6,610 nt of DNA from Methanomassiliicoccaceae archaeon (GCA_009778275.1 WRKC01000051.1:1-6610), one strand, 5' to 3'; shown: positions 1-6,160, numbered from the stretch's first letter. Made by a program: numbers and translations. Notes: generated by a model from the letters alone, not told the origin.

Positions 1-11
1 TCGGGAAAAAG

Positions 12-20
12 CTTTTAATC
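12..20 (+). promoter_or_regulatory. Possible TATA box (box A) for LSm
   Basis: The AT-rich element CTTTTAATC lies about 31 nt upstream of the LSm start codon, next to a 10-bp palindrome AAAAGCTTTT (7-16). No convincing Shine-Dalgarno site precedes the ATG at 47. A box A at this distance would give a transcript with little or no 5' leader, which is common in archaea. The match to the archaeal TATA consensus is loose and the window starts only 46 nt upstream, so this is tentative. Confidence 0.3.
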
Positions 21-46
21 AAACATCCCATGGGCACACTGATAAT

Positions 47-268
47 ATGGTATTGCCGCAAACGCTGCTGGAAAAATCGTTGGACAAACGCGTCTCACTT
101 CTTCTCAAGGACGGGAGGATAATGGAAGGCAAATTCACTGGTTTCGACGAGTACATGAACATGGTGCTGGATGAGACCATCGTGAACAACGCTGCGGGTG
201 AGGAGGAGAGGCGCCTGGGTACGGTTGTTCTCCGCGGTAACAATGTTGTGAGCATCTCCATCCTTTGA
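47..268 (+). CDS. Archaeal Sm-like protein (LSm / SmAP)
   Basis: This is a complete 73-aa Sm-fold protein, the usual length for archaeal SmAP1-type proteins, which form ring-shaped (typically heptameric) complexes that bind U-rich RNA. The Sm1 motif spans about residues 10-45 and the Sm2 motif about 57-70, joined by a short acidic loop (GEEER). The RNA-contact positions are present: Asp34 and Asn38 in the Sm1 loop and Arg63-Gly64-Asn65 in Sm2. The ATG at 47 puts the N-terminal helix (LPQTLLEKSLDK) where family members have it. The frame stays open to the window edge, but no upstream start codon is in frame, and the ATG at 30 is in another frame. In many euryarchaea the gene is followed by rpl37e; here a transporter operon follows after 42 nt. 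The family call is firm; the RNA targets are unknown. Confidence 0.96.
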   Translation: MVLPQTLLEKSLDKRVSLLLKDGRIMEGKFTGFDEYMNMVLDETIVNNAAGEEERRLGTVVLRGNNVVSISIL

Positions 269-271
269 ACA

Positions 272-292
272 ATATGCGGCTCGGCAGCATAT
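272..292 (+). repeat. Inverted repeat in LSm-permease gap
   Basis: ATATGC (272-277) and GCATAT (287-292) form a perfect 6-bp inverted repeat around a 9-nt centre. It begins 4 nt after the LSm stop. It could be a small RNA hairpin between cotranscribed genes or an operator-like dyad for the transporter genes. There is no T-run after it, so it does not look like an intrinsic terminator. A repeat this short could also be chance. Confidence 0.35.
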
Positions 293-293
293 C

Positions 294-310
294 GAGGAAG
301 GTACTCCCTC
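294..310 (+). promoter_or_regulatory. Permease ribosome binding site in a potential hairpin
   Basis: GAGGAAGG (294-301) is the only Shine-Dalgarno-like sequence before the permease ATG at 311. Its first seven bases can pair with CTCCCTC (304-310): GAGG with CCTC, one A-C mismatch, then AG with CT, closing on the 3-nt loop GTA. The hairpin would end exactly at the start codon and hide the ribosome binding site. The Shine-Dalgarno role is fairly secure; the regulatory hairpin is an inference. Confidence 0.45.
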
Positions 311-1945
311 ATGTCCCTGCTTAAATGGATAAACGACATCTCCAATAATGAAAGGTCAAGGAAGGCGTGGTTCTCCCTCGTCTGTTTAATATTCGTTATT
401 TTCATAATAATCCCATCTGTTTTCGTTGTTCTCAAGATGTTCACCGAGTGGGGCATCGTCCATGAGGTCTTCAAAGACCCGGTGATGATGTCCACGATCG
501 AAGGGGCCATTTGGAATTCTTTCAGCATCGCCGGATTGGTGACGATAATCGACATCCTTGTCGGCATCCCCATGGCATGGATCTTTGTAAGGAAACCCTT
601 CAAAGGAAAAAGGATCCTGGATACGCTTATGGATATGCCTCTGGCATTTCCGACAGCGGTTGTCGGCATATCCATCGTCATGTTCTGGGGGATCCCCGAC
701 GGCATAAGCATACCCGGGCTGGGTGTGGTCGTTTCACCCTATATCATGCTGATCCTTCTGCACATCATTTTCACATACCCGTATATGGTAAGATCGCTGT
801 CCGCCATCCTGGAGCAGATCGAACCCAATTATGAAACGGCCGCGATGACCCTGTCCGCATCCAGGCTCACTGCGGTAAGGACGATAACCCTCCCTCTGTT
901 CCGCGCCGGTCTGGTAACAGGAACGATCCTCTGCTTTGCCAGATCCCTCTCGGAAACGGGAGGCACCTTCATCGCCCTCCAGATGATGGGTGTCGATTCC
1001 ACCTTCTTTACCGGGCCTACTTTCATAGCTTACATGAAGGCGGAATACGGCGCTGATGTCGCAATGGGCCCTATGATACTGATAAGCGTGCTGATGATAA
1101 TTTTGGCACTTCTTTTGCTGGTAGTGGTCAAAGTATTGATCATGAGATTTAAGATACCGGTAAAGAAAGTATGGCCTCAGTTGGGAAGGAAGGTAAGCAG
1201 AGGGGCGGTGCCGAAGCTCAAAGATGTGTTCTCGATAGCATTCCTTGTCCTGATGGTGCTTTTGCCGACATTCTACATCTTCACTTTTCTGACGCAGCCG
1301 ATGGCGGACATTGATTACGGCGCGCTATTGTCTGCGACAGGCATATCCTTCTTGATCGCGGGGATCGCGGTCGCTTTCAACATAATATTCGGGACGCCGA
1401 TCGCTCTATACATCGCAAGGAAAAGAAATACGAAATTAGGCAAGATATTGGACAGTTTGGTCAATGTGCCGCTGATCATTCCCACGACCGCACTCGGCTT
1501 CTCGCTGGCACTGTTCTGGGGCAGCATATATGCCGGAGGGTCGCTGAGTCTGATGATGGTCATTTTTGGCCATATAGCGTTCACTTTCCCCCTTGTGGTA
1601 AGGAACATCGCCGGCGCGGTCGAGGAAGTGGATGCATCCTACGAAGAGGTTGCGATCACGCTCGGGGCAAAGCCGTTCCAGGCATTCTCCAAAGTGCTGA
1701 TGCCGATAATCAAATCCTCAATAGTCGCAGGGGCGATACTCGCTTTCACAAGAAGCTTGGGGGAGACCGGTGCGACCATTGCGATAAGCGATTCCATAAA
1801 AACGGTGCCGGTATACATCATGGATCTGATAAAGCTCCATAATTACACCGAAGCGGCCTTCTGCTCGATAATTCTGATCGCGATATGCTTCGTGCTCATG
1901 TTCGCCGTAAGGATCTTGGTAAACAGAGGTGGCAACCGTGCCTGA
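311..1945 (+). CDS. ABC importer permease, two fused permease halves
   Basis: This 544-aa membrane protein would form the translocation channel of an ABC importer in the cytoplasmic membrane. It holds two homologous permease domains in tandem, each with about six hydrophobic segments. The halves (about residues 20-278 and 305-540) are joined by a basic linker (about 279-304). Each has an EAA-type coupling loop that docks on an ATPase: about 175-195, ending in LP, and about 445-466. The second loop keeps the signature glycine (Gly452); the first has Ser182 there. Each loop is followed by an R-S-L-(S/G)-E-T-G element, like that of sulfate, molybdate, iron and phosphate permeases. Such fusions occur in ThiP/FbpB-like proteins, so one copy replaces two permease subunits. 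The ATG at 311 lies 9 nt after GAGGAAGG. The 3' end overlaps the next gene by 8 nt. The importer class is firm; the substrate is not shown by the sequence, though the downstream DUF47 gene hints at phosphate or a related oxyanion. Confidence 0.9.
   Translation: MSLLKWINDISNNERSRKAWFSLVCLIFVIFIIIPSVFVVLKMFTEWGIVHEVFKDPVMMSTIEGAIWNSFSIAGLVTIIDILVGIPMAWIFVRKPFKGKRILDTLMDMPLAFPTAVVGISIVMFWGIPDGISIPGLGVVVSPYIMLILLHIIFTYPYMVRSLSAILEQIEPNYETAAMTLSASRLTAVRTITLPLFRAGLVTGTILCFARSLSETGGTFIALQMMGVDSTFFTGPTFIAYMKAEYGADVAMGPMILISVLMIILALLLLVVVKVLIMRFKIPVKKVWPQLGRKVSRGAVPKLKDVFSIAFLVLMVLLPTFYIFTFLTQPMADIDYGALLSATGISFLIAGIAVAFNIIFGTPIALYIARKRNTKLGKILDSLVNVPLIIPTTALGFSLALFWGSIYAGGSLSLMMVIFGHIAFTFPLVVRNIAGAVEEVDASYEEVAITLGAKPFQAFSKVLMPIIKSSIVAGAILAFTRSLGETGATIAISDSIKTVPVYIMDLIKLHNYTEAAFCSIILIAICFVLMFAVRILVNRGGNRA
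1926..1931 (+). promoter_or_regulatory. Ribosome binding site deciding first ATPase start
   Basis: GAGGTG inside the permease coding sequence sits 6 nt before the GTG at 1938. The alternative in-frame GTG at 1929 lies within this site and has no comparable Shine-Dalgarno sequence upstream. This favours 1938 as the start. Confidence 0.6.
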
Positions 1946-3068
1946 GATAGTCTTGGACGGGCTGTATAAGGACTACGGCGGATGCATGGCGGCAAACGGG
2001 CTGTCGATCAAGGTGAACGACGGGGAATACCTATGCGTGCTGGGGCCTACGGGGTCCGGGAAGACCACCTGCCTAAGGATGATATGCGGACTCACGAAAC
2101 CCGATAAAGGAAAGATATCTTTCAACGGGGTCGACGTGACAAATATGCCGGTGAGCGAAAGAAAGGCGGCCATGCTGTCTCAGGTATATTCTCTGTTCCC
2201 TCCGAAGACAGTGTATGAGAATGTGATGTTCTCTCCGGAGATCAAAGAGTGGGAAGAAGAGTCCGCGAAGCAGCTTGTCAAAAGCATGATAAAAATGGTT
2301 CACATGGAGAATAAGGTCAGCGCTTATCCTATTGAATTGAGCGGGGGGCAGCAGCAGAGGACCGCCCTTGCGAGGGCTCTTGCATCCAACTCGGACATCC
2401 TGCTTCTGGACGAGCCCCTAAGGGCGCTCGATGCAAGACTGAGGCTGGAACTAAGGAAGGAACTGAGGTCCTTGGTAAAGGAGATGGGCCTCACTGCGAT
2501 ACATGTCACGCATGACCAGGATGAGGCTCTCGAGATGGCCGACCGCATCGCCATCATCAGGAAAGGGAAGATAGTGCAGATAGGCACCCCGATGGAGGTC
2601 TTCCAGGACCCGGCGACGCCGTTCGTGGCGAACTTCGTCGGAAGATCCAACATATTCCTGGGAAAGATACGTTCAGTGTGCGAAACATGTTCTGAGATAG
2701 AGACGGATATCGGCGCGGTCATAAAAGCACGTATAACGAATATGCCAGAGGGCACGGATGTGGCCGTTGCAATAAAGATCGGGTCCACAAGGATGCTCCC
2801 GATCCCGGTGCCGACCGCAGAGAAGCCGGAGCCGGAGCAGCCGAATGGATTCTTCAAAGGAAGGGTCGAAAGGGTCCTGTACGAAGGAGCGACAATAACG
2901 ATAGAGGCGGACGCAGAGGGCATAGGGCTGGTATCATCAAAGCTTCCCAACAGGAAGTATGACGATTACAAGGCGGGGGACGAAGTGATGATCACCTGGG
3001 TCCCGGAAAAGGCAAGCGTGTTCGAGATACCGCCGGAAGGCATAGAAGAAGAACTGAGGTTGGACTAA
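1938..3068 (+). CDS. ABC importer ATPase with TOBE domain (first of two)
   Basis: This cytoplasmic ATPase would power the importer encoded just upstream. Numbered from the GTG at 1938 (376 aa), all catalytic motifs are present: Walker A GPTGSGKT (36-43), Q-loop Gln82, signature LSGGQQQR (134-141), Walker B ILLLDE (154-159), D-loop ALDA (163-166) and switch His192. The C-terminal part (about 237-376) is a TOBE-type region, as in the CysA/PotA/FbpC/MalK group, with a proline-rich connector around 288-304. Oddities: the usual Ser before ALDA is Arg (DEPLRALDA), the segment after the Q-loop reads LFPPKTV rather than the usual LFPH/N form, and a C-x2-C pair lies at about 248-251. It overlaps the permease by 8 nt and shares one base with the second ATPase. 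It is clearly different from that second ATPase, so the two probably form a heterodimer. An alternative start at 1929 would add three residues. The substrate is unknown. Confidence 0.93.
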   Translation: MPEIVLDGLYKDYGGCMAANGLSIKVNDGEYLCVLGPTGSGKTTCLRMICGLTKPDKGKISFNGVDVTNMPVSERKAAMLSQVYSLFPPKTVYENVMFSPEIKEWEEESAKQLVKSMIKMVHMENKVSAYPIELSGGQQQRTALARALASNSDILLLDEPLRALDARLRLELRKELRSLVKEMGLTAIHVTHDQDEALEMADRIAIIRKGKIVQIGTPMEVFQDPATPFVANFVGRSNIFLGKIRSVCETCSEIETDIGAVIKARITNMPEGTDVAVAIKIGSTRMLPIPVPTAEKPEPEQPNGFFKGRVERVLYEGATITIEADAEGIGLVSSKLPNRKYDDYKAGDEVMITWVPEKASVFEIPPEGIEEELRLD

Positions 3069-4150
3069 TGAAGATAAAACTCGAGAACATCTCAATGAAG
3101 TTCGGGGATTTCTATGCAGTGAGGAACATCAACCTCTCCATATCGAAGGGCGAATACCTGACGGTCCTGGGACCGTCCGGATGCGGAAAGACCACACTGA
3201 TAAAAGTGATATCCGGGATATGGAAGCCCACCGAAGGGAAGGTGTTCGTCGATGGGGAGGATGTCACGGACATCCCGATGGAGGACAGGGACACCGGGTA
3301 CGTTTTCCAGAACATAGCGCTGTTCCCGAACATGACGATCAAGGACAACGTCGGATACAGCCCGAGGGTCAAGGACCTGCCCGCCGAAGAGGTCGATGAG
3401 ATAGCGAAAGGCCATCTGGAACTGGTGAAGATGTTCGACCGCGCGGGGATGTTCCCGTCCGAGCTTTCGGGCGGAGAGCAGCAGAAAGTGGCGCTGGCAA
3501 GAGCACTTGCATCAGGGTCGAAGATGCTCATGCTCGACGAGCCCCTGTCCGCACTGGACGCCCGTGTCCGTGTGGAATTAAGATACGAGATCAGAAGATT
3601 AGTAAAGAAACTTGGGATAACAGTCCTCCATGTGACCCATGATCAGGAGGAAGCGATGGCCGTGTCGGACCGGATCATATTGATGAGGGCGGGAGGCATC
3701 CACGAGGTTGGTACCCCCCTTGATTTATACAGGAACCCCAAATCGATATTCGCCGCATATTTCATCGGCGAGACCAATCTCATGGAGTGCACCGTATCCG
3801 GCAAGACCAAGACCGGGAGGACAGTGGTGAAGCTCAGGGGCGGCCCCACCGTAAGAGCGGCCAAATCGGATTTTGAGAAAGGGGACCCGGTGGTCATTTC
3901 GGTCCGCCCGGAGCACGTGTATACGGCGAGCGACGGCATCAGGGCAGAGGTGATCGGGGCAGTTTTCATGGGAGTCTATTGGAGAATAAGGACGCTGGCG
4001 GAGACCAGCGACTACATTGATTATAACGTGTCATCGAACGACGAGGTGCCGCAGGTCGGCGAAAAGGTGTACCTCGTATTCAATAAAAGGGCGACGAAGG
4101 TCTTTTCAAGACCGACAGAGGGATTAGAGGAGGCGATTAAGCTTGAGTGA
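3068..4150 (+). CDS. ABC importer ATPase with TOBE domain (second of two)
   Basis: This 360-aa cytoplasmic ATPase of the same TOBE-containing importer class has canonical motifs: Walker A GPSGCGKT (35-42), Q-loop Gln81, signature LSGGEQQK (133-140), Walker B MLMLDE (153-158), D-loop SALDA (161-165) and switch His191. The C-terminal TOBE region runs from about residue 235 to 350. The start is the ATG in TAATG, where the first ATPase stops, with GAGGT 7 nt upstream. It is closer to consensus than the first ATPase (SALDA, LFPN) and too divergent from it to be a recent duplicate. With the two-halved permease, the simplest model is a 1:1:1 complex of permease and two different ATPases. Its last 8 nt overlap the DUF47 gene. 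Sulfate, molybdate, iron, phosphonate and polyamine importers all use ATPases of this type, so this gene alone does not identify the substrate. Confidence 0.94.
   Translation: MKIKLENISMKFGDFYAVRNINLSISKGEYLTVLGPSGCGKTTLIKVISGIWKPTEGKVFVDGEDVTDIPMEDRDTGYVFQNIALFPNMTIKDNVGYSPRVKDLPAEEVDEIAKGHLELVKMFDRAGMFPSELSGGEQQKVALARALASGSKMLMLDEPLSALDARVRVELRYEIRRLVKKLGITVLHVTHDQEEAMAVSDRIILMRAGGIHEVGTPLDLYRNPKSIFAAYFIGETNLMECTVSGKTKTGRTVVKLRGGPTVRAAKSDFEKGDPVVISVRPEHVYTASDGIRAEVIGAVFMGVYWRIRTLAETSDYIDYNVSSNDEVPQVGEKVYLVFNKRATKVFSRPTEGLEEAIKLE
4127..4133 (+). promoter_or_regulatory. Ribosome binding site deciding DUF47 start
   Basis: GAGGAGG lies 9 nt before the TTG at 4143, inside the second ATPase gene. 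It is the strongest Shine-Dalgarno match in the module and supports the TTG over the in-frame ATG at 4161. Confidence 0.6.
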
Positions 4151-4817
4151 GAAGAAAGGGATGTTGGTATGGTTTTCCAAGAGGAAAGAAGAAACCGTCA
4201 GAGTGGGATCGAGAAGTCACGGCCTGGTTGTTCAGGACGCCGTCACGGAACTTAACCTTGCGCTGGTCGCGATGAGCAAAGGCGATCAGGTCAGCGCGAT
4301 GAAGTGCATAGAGAGATTGATGTTATCGGAGAGAGAAGCGGACAGGATCGAGGACAAGCTCTGTGCGGACGTGTCTGGAGGGGAGCTGAGCGTCCAGGAA
4401 AGGGAGGATCTGATCCACTTCATAAGAAAAATGGACCAGATCGCGAACTGGGCAAAGGAGGGTGCCATTCACATTCAGCTCCTGAAGGAGACCAACGCGC
4501 TCGTTCCGGAGTACATATGGCAGGAGATCGAGAAGATGTCCTCCGAACTCATACCGGCGGTCAAGTATCTGGTGAAGATCGTGGAGAACATGGACAGCGT
4601 ATCCACGGAGACCAACAGGAACATAGAGGCCGTTTATGATCAGGAGAAAATAATCGACGGGATGTATTTCACGTGCATAAAGCATGTTCATCTGTCCCCG
4701 ATGGACCCGCGGGCGGTCATGCTGATCAGGGAGCTCATATTCACGATAGAGATGGCGGCGGACACCTGCAAAGCGTGCGCGGACACGATATCGATAATGC
4801 TTGCTGCCAGGTTATGA
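4143..4817 (+). CDS. DUF47 / PhoU-like protein coupled to ABC importer
   Basis: This is a predicted all-helical soluble protein of 224 aa, the usual length for the DUF47 (TIGR00153) branch of the PhoU superfamily. E-x3-D motifs, which bind metal clusters in PhoU proteins, occur at Glu63/Asp67, Glu168/Asp172 and Glu203/Asp207. The characteristic stretch REDLIHFIRKMDQIANWAKE lies at about 87-106. PhoU proteins restrain phosphate uptake and signalling through the Pst importer; DUF47 proteins are more often encoded beside Pit-type phosphate transporters. Here the gene overlaps the second ATPase by 8 nt (TTGAGTGA), so coupled translation and a role with this importer are likely. A plausible role is regulation of transport, by analogy with PhoU on PstB. 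The start is TTG behind GAGGAGG; starting at ATG 4161 would remove six residues. Family assignment is strong; action on this transporter is inferred. Confidence 0.88.
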   Translation: MSEKKGMLVWFSKRKEETVRVGSRSHGLVVQDAVTELNLALVAMSKGDQVSAMKCIERLMLSEREADRIEDKLCADVSGGELSVQEREDLIHFIRKMDQIANWAKEGAIHIQLLKETNALVPEYIWQEIEKMSSELIPAVKYLVKIVENMDSVSTETNRNIEAVYDQEKIIDGMYFTCIKHVHLSPMDPRAVMLIRELIFTIEMAADTCKACADTISIMLAARL

Positions 4818-4827
4818 ACCGTTCGTG

Positions 4828-4852
4828 AAAAAAGCGGAAGAAGTAAGGCTTC
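4828..4852 (-). terminator. Possible U-tract terminator after agmatinase gene
   Basis: On the minus strand a run of six T (complement of 4828-4833) follows the agmatinase stop. It is preceded by a weak GAAG/CTTC inverted repeat (4840-4843 and 4849-4852). Archaeal transcription ends at T-rich tracts, so this may end the aIF5A-speB transcript. The plus-strand transcript from DUF47 has no T-run before the convergent gene. Confidence 0.35.
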
Positions 4853-5711
4853 AGCCGAGATGCTTTGAGCGGACGGCAATGACCTCGTTGATGAATCTCG
4901 CCGCGAGTATCGATGTGATCCCCGACGGGTCCGCAGGAGGGCACACCTCGGTCACATCGAAACCTGCCAGCCTTCCCCCGATGAGGCCGATGGCCTTTTT
5001 CACATCTACTGGATCAAGGCCGAAAGGCTCGGGCGTGCCCGTGCCGGGCGCAAAGGCGGGGTCTATGCCGTCTATGTCAAGAGAAAGATAAACGCATTCG
5101 TTCCTGACGCTCTCCAATGCCTTCTTCACTGCCCACTCCATTCCTTTTTCTTTGATCTCAAAAGATGTTATGTGGGGGATCACGTCATCCCTTTCCAATT
5201 CTTCTCTGGAGACAGATCTGACCCCAAGCGAGAAGACATTCTCGATACCCAGATGTTCCGCGGCGCGTCTCGTGACGCAGGCGTGGCTGTACGGGGTCCC
5301 GAGATAATCGTCCCTGGAATCCAGGTGGGCGTCTATGGTTATCAGGGAGACATCGCCTTTTTTGAAACATTGTATTATAGGGATGTTCACTGAGTGTTCT
5401 CCGCCGATCGCGATAGTGAATTTTTTATCCTTTATTGCCGGGGCCATGAAGAATTTCACTTCTTCCATCATATCTTCTGGGAAAAAAGGGCTTTCGCAGT
5501 TCCCTTGGTCGAATAAATTCAATTTGGGTATATCAAGGCCGTGTTCGAAATGTATCTCCTCAAAATTGTACGACGCTTTCCTTATGAAGAAAGGCGCCTC
5601 CGCGGCTCCGGATTTGAAGCTCGACGTTCGGTCATATGGGATACCCAGAATGAATGCGTCGGCGGAGTCGTAATCCGACTCCGCGCCGGCATAGGAGATC
5701 CCATACGGCAC
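4851..5711 (-). CDS. speB: Agmatinase (ureohydrolase family)
   Basis: Agmatinase hydrolyses agmatine to putrescine and urea in the cytoplasm, a step of polyamine synthesis from arginine. The binuclear Mn site of the arginase/agmatinase fold is complete. From the GTG at 5711 (286 aa), the ligands are His106 in GGEHS, Asp127/His129/Asp131 in DAHLD, and Asp212/Asp214 in LSLDIDGIDP. The stretch after it, PAFAPGTGTPEP, and a glutamate in DVTEV (about 255) are typical of agmatinases. Length is normal. Two starts are possible. GTG 5720 begins one base after the aIF5A stop but has no Shine-Dalgarno site. GTG 5711 has AAGGTGA five bases upstream, so I prefer it; the difference is three residues. It is almost certainly cotranscribed with aIF5A, whose polyamine-derived modification draws on this pathway. 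Other ureohydrolases (proclavaminate amidinohydrolase-like or guanidino-acid hydrolases) cannot be fully excluded. Confidence 0.9.
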   Translation of the reverse strand: MPYGISYAGAESDYDSADAFILGIPYDRTSSFKSGAAEAPFFIRKASYNFEEIHFEHGLDIPKLNLFDQGNCESPFFPEDMMEEVKFFMAPAIKDKKFTIAIGGEHSVNIPIIQCFKKGDVSLITIDAHLDSRDDYLGTPYSHACVTRRAAEHLGIENVFSLGVRSVSREELERDDVIPHITSFEIKEKGMEWAVKKALESVRNECVYLSLDIDGIDPAFAPGTGTPEPFGLDPVDVKKAIGLIGGRLAGFDVTEVCPPADPSGITSILAARFINEVIAVRSKHLG

Positions 5712-5716
5712 GGGTG

Positions 5717-5723
5717 TCACCTT
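5717..5723 (-). promoter_or_regulatory. Ribosome binding site favouring GTG 5711
   Basis: On the minus strand AAGGTGA overlaps the aIF5A stop codon and lies 5 nt before the GTG at 5711. The upstream GTG at 5720 is part of this same sequence. Confidence 0.5.
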
Positions 5724-6099
5724 ACAGGAGTTTGTTTCGGCCCATGGCGACGATGTACATTATCTCCCCGCCTTCTACGATGACGCTCTCGTGGTCGTCG
5801 TTGATGGCCATGGAGAAGTTCTCGAACGTCTCTAGGTCCATTATCTGGACCTCTTTGCCCTGTATCGATAATATCTGCCCCTTTCTCTTGTCTATCTGAG
5901 GGACCTGTACCTTTGTGCTCACCGGGGCGTTGATGGATTTCTTTGCACCCGTGAAAATGTCCGCGGCTTCGATGTTGGCCTTCGCAGACCCGTGTTTTCC
6001 CGGCTTCGACGTGCTTATAGATATGATCTTGCAAGGGGACTCATCAATGTTGACATACCTTCCGACCTTCAGCTCTCTGATCTCTTTCATTTCCCACAT
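5722..6099 (-). CDS. eif5a: Translation initiation factor aIF5A
   Basis: This is the complete 125-aa archaeal homologue of eIF5A/EF-P. It binds the ribosome and helps peptide-bond formation at difficult sequences. The N-terminal SH3-like domain (about 1-68) carries the exposed loop SKPGKHGSAK. Lys35 is the lysine converted to deoxyhypusine or hypusine, in the invariant P-G-K-H-G context. The C-terminal OB-fold-like domain follows (about 69-125). The ATG at 6099 is supported by AGGAAGG (complement of 6107-6113) 7 nt upstream; the in-frame ATG three codons later lacks such spacing. The stop is next to the agmatinase start, so the two are cotranscribed. A TATA-like palindrome and a structured leader candidate lie upstream. 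Deoxyhypusine synthase is not in the window. Confidence 0.97.
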   Translation of the reverse strand: MWEMKEIRELKVGRYVNIDESPCKIISISTSKPGKHGSAKANIEAADIFTGAKKSINAPVSTKVQVPQIDKRKGQILSIQGKEVQIMDLETFENFSMAINDDHESVIVEGGEIMYIVAMGRNKLL

Positions 6100-6122
6100 G
6101 TTTTAACCTTCCTAATGCCGTC

Positions 6123-6160
6123 GGCCGGTAGTCCGGCCTCCTTAGGGATTTCGGACCGGC
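6123..6160 (-). promoter_or_regulatory. Potential structured leader upstream of aIF5A
   Basis: A GC-rich block between the nop5 stop and the aIF5A start can fold in two mutually exclusive ways. Hairpin A pairs GGCCGG (6123-6128) with CCGGCC (6133-6138) around a 4-nt loop. Hairpin B pairs GCCGGT (6124-6129) with ACCGGC (6155-6160) and, across a 3-nt bulge, CCG (6133-6135) with CGG (6152-6154). On the minus strand a strong Shine-Dalgarno-like AAGGAGG (complement of 6137-6143) lies in the loop of B and partly in the stem of A, yet no start codon follows it at normal spacing. I recognise no known riboswitch or RNA family. Confidence 0.4.

Noticed and set aside
30..32. ATG at 30 as an upstream LSm start
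   Set aside because: It is out of frame with LSm and its frame shows no protein similarity.
19..711. A 230-codon open frame on the minus strand opposite LSm and the permease start
   Set aside because: It is antisense to two clearly conserved proteins, its translation shows no recognisable domain, and it has no ribosome site. It is a by-product of the codon usage of the real genes.
1929..1931. GTG at 1929 as start of the first ATPase
   Set aside because: It lies inside the GAGGTG that serves the GTG at 1938 and has no Shine-Dalgarno site of its own. It remains possible and would add three residues.
2324..2950. A 208-codon open frame on the minus strand opposite the first ATPase
   Set aside because: It runs antisense through the signature and Walker B region and is serine-rich low-complexity protein with no known motif.
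311..4150. Polyamine (Pot) importer, suggested by the nearby agmatinase
   Set aside because: Agmatinase is on the opposite, convergent strand. The RSLGETGAT-type motifs resemble oxyanion or iron permeases more than PotB/PotC, and DUF47 points towards phosphate.
5335..5673. Plus-strand open frames within the agmatinase region
   Set aside because: They mirror the conserved ureohydrolase on the opposite strand and have no ribosome site or recognisable domain.
6123..6160. GC-rich inverted repeats as a tRNA or a CRISPR repeat
   Set aside because: There is no cloverleaf, T-loop or anticodon arm, and the sequence is not repeated at regular spacing.
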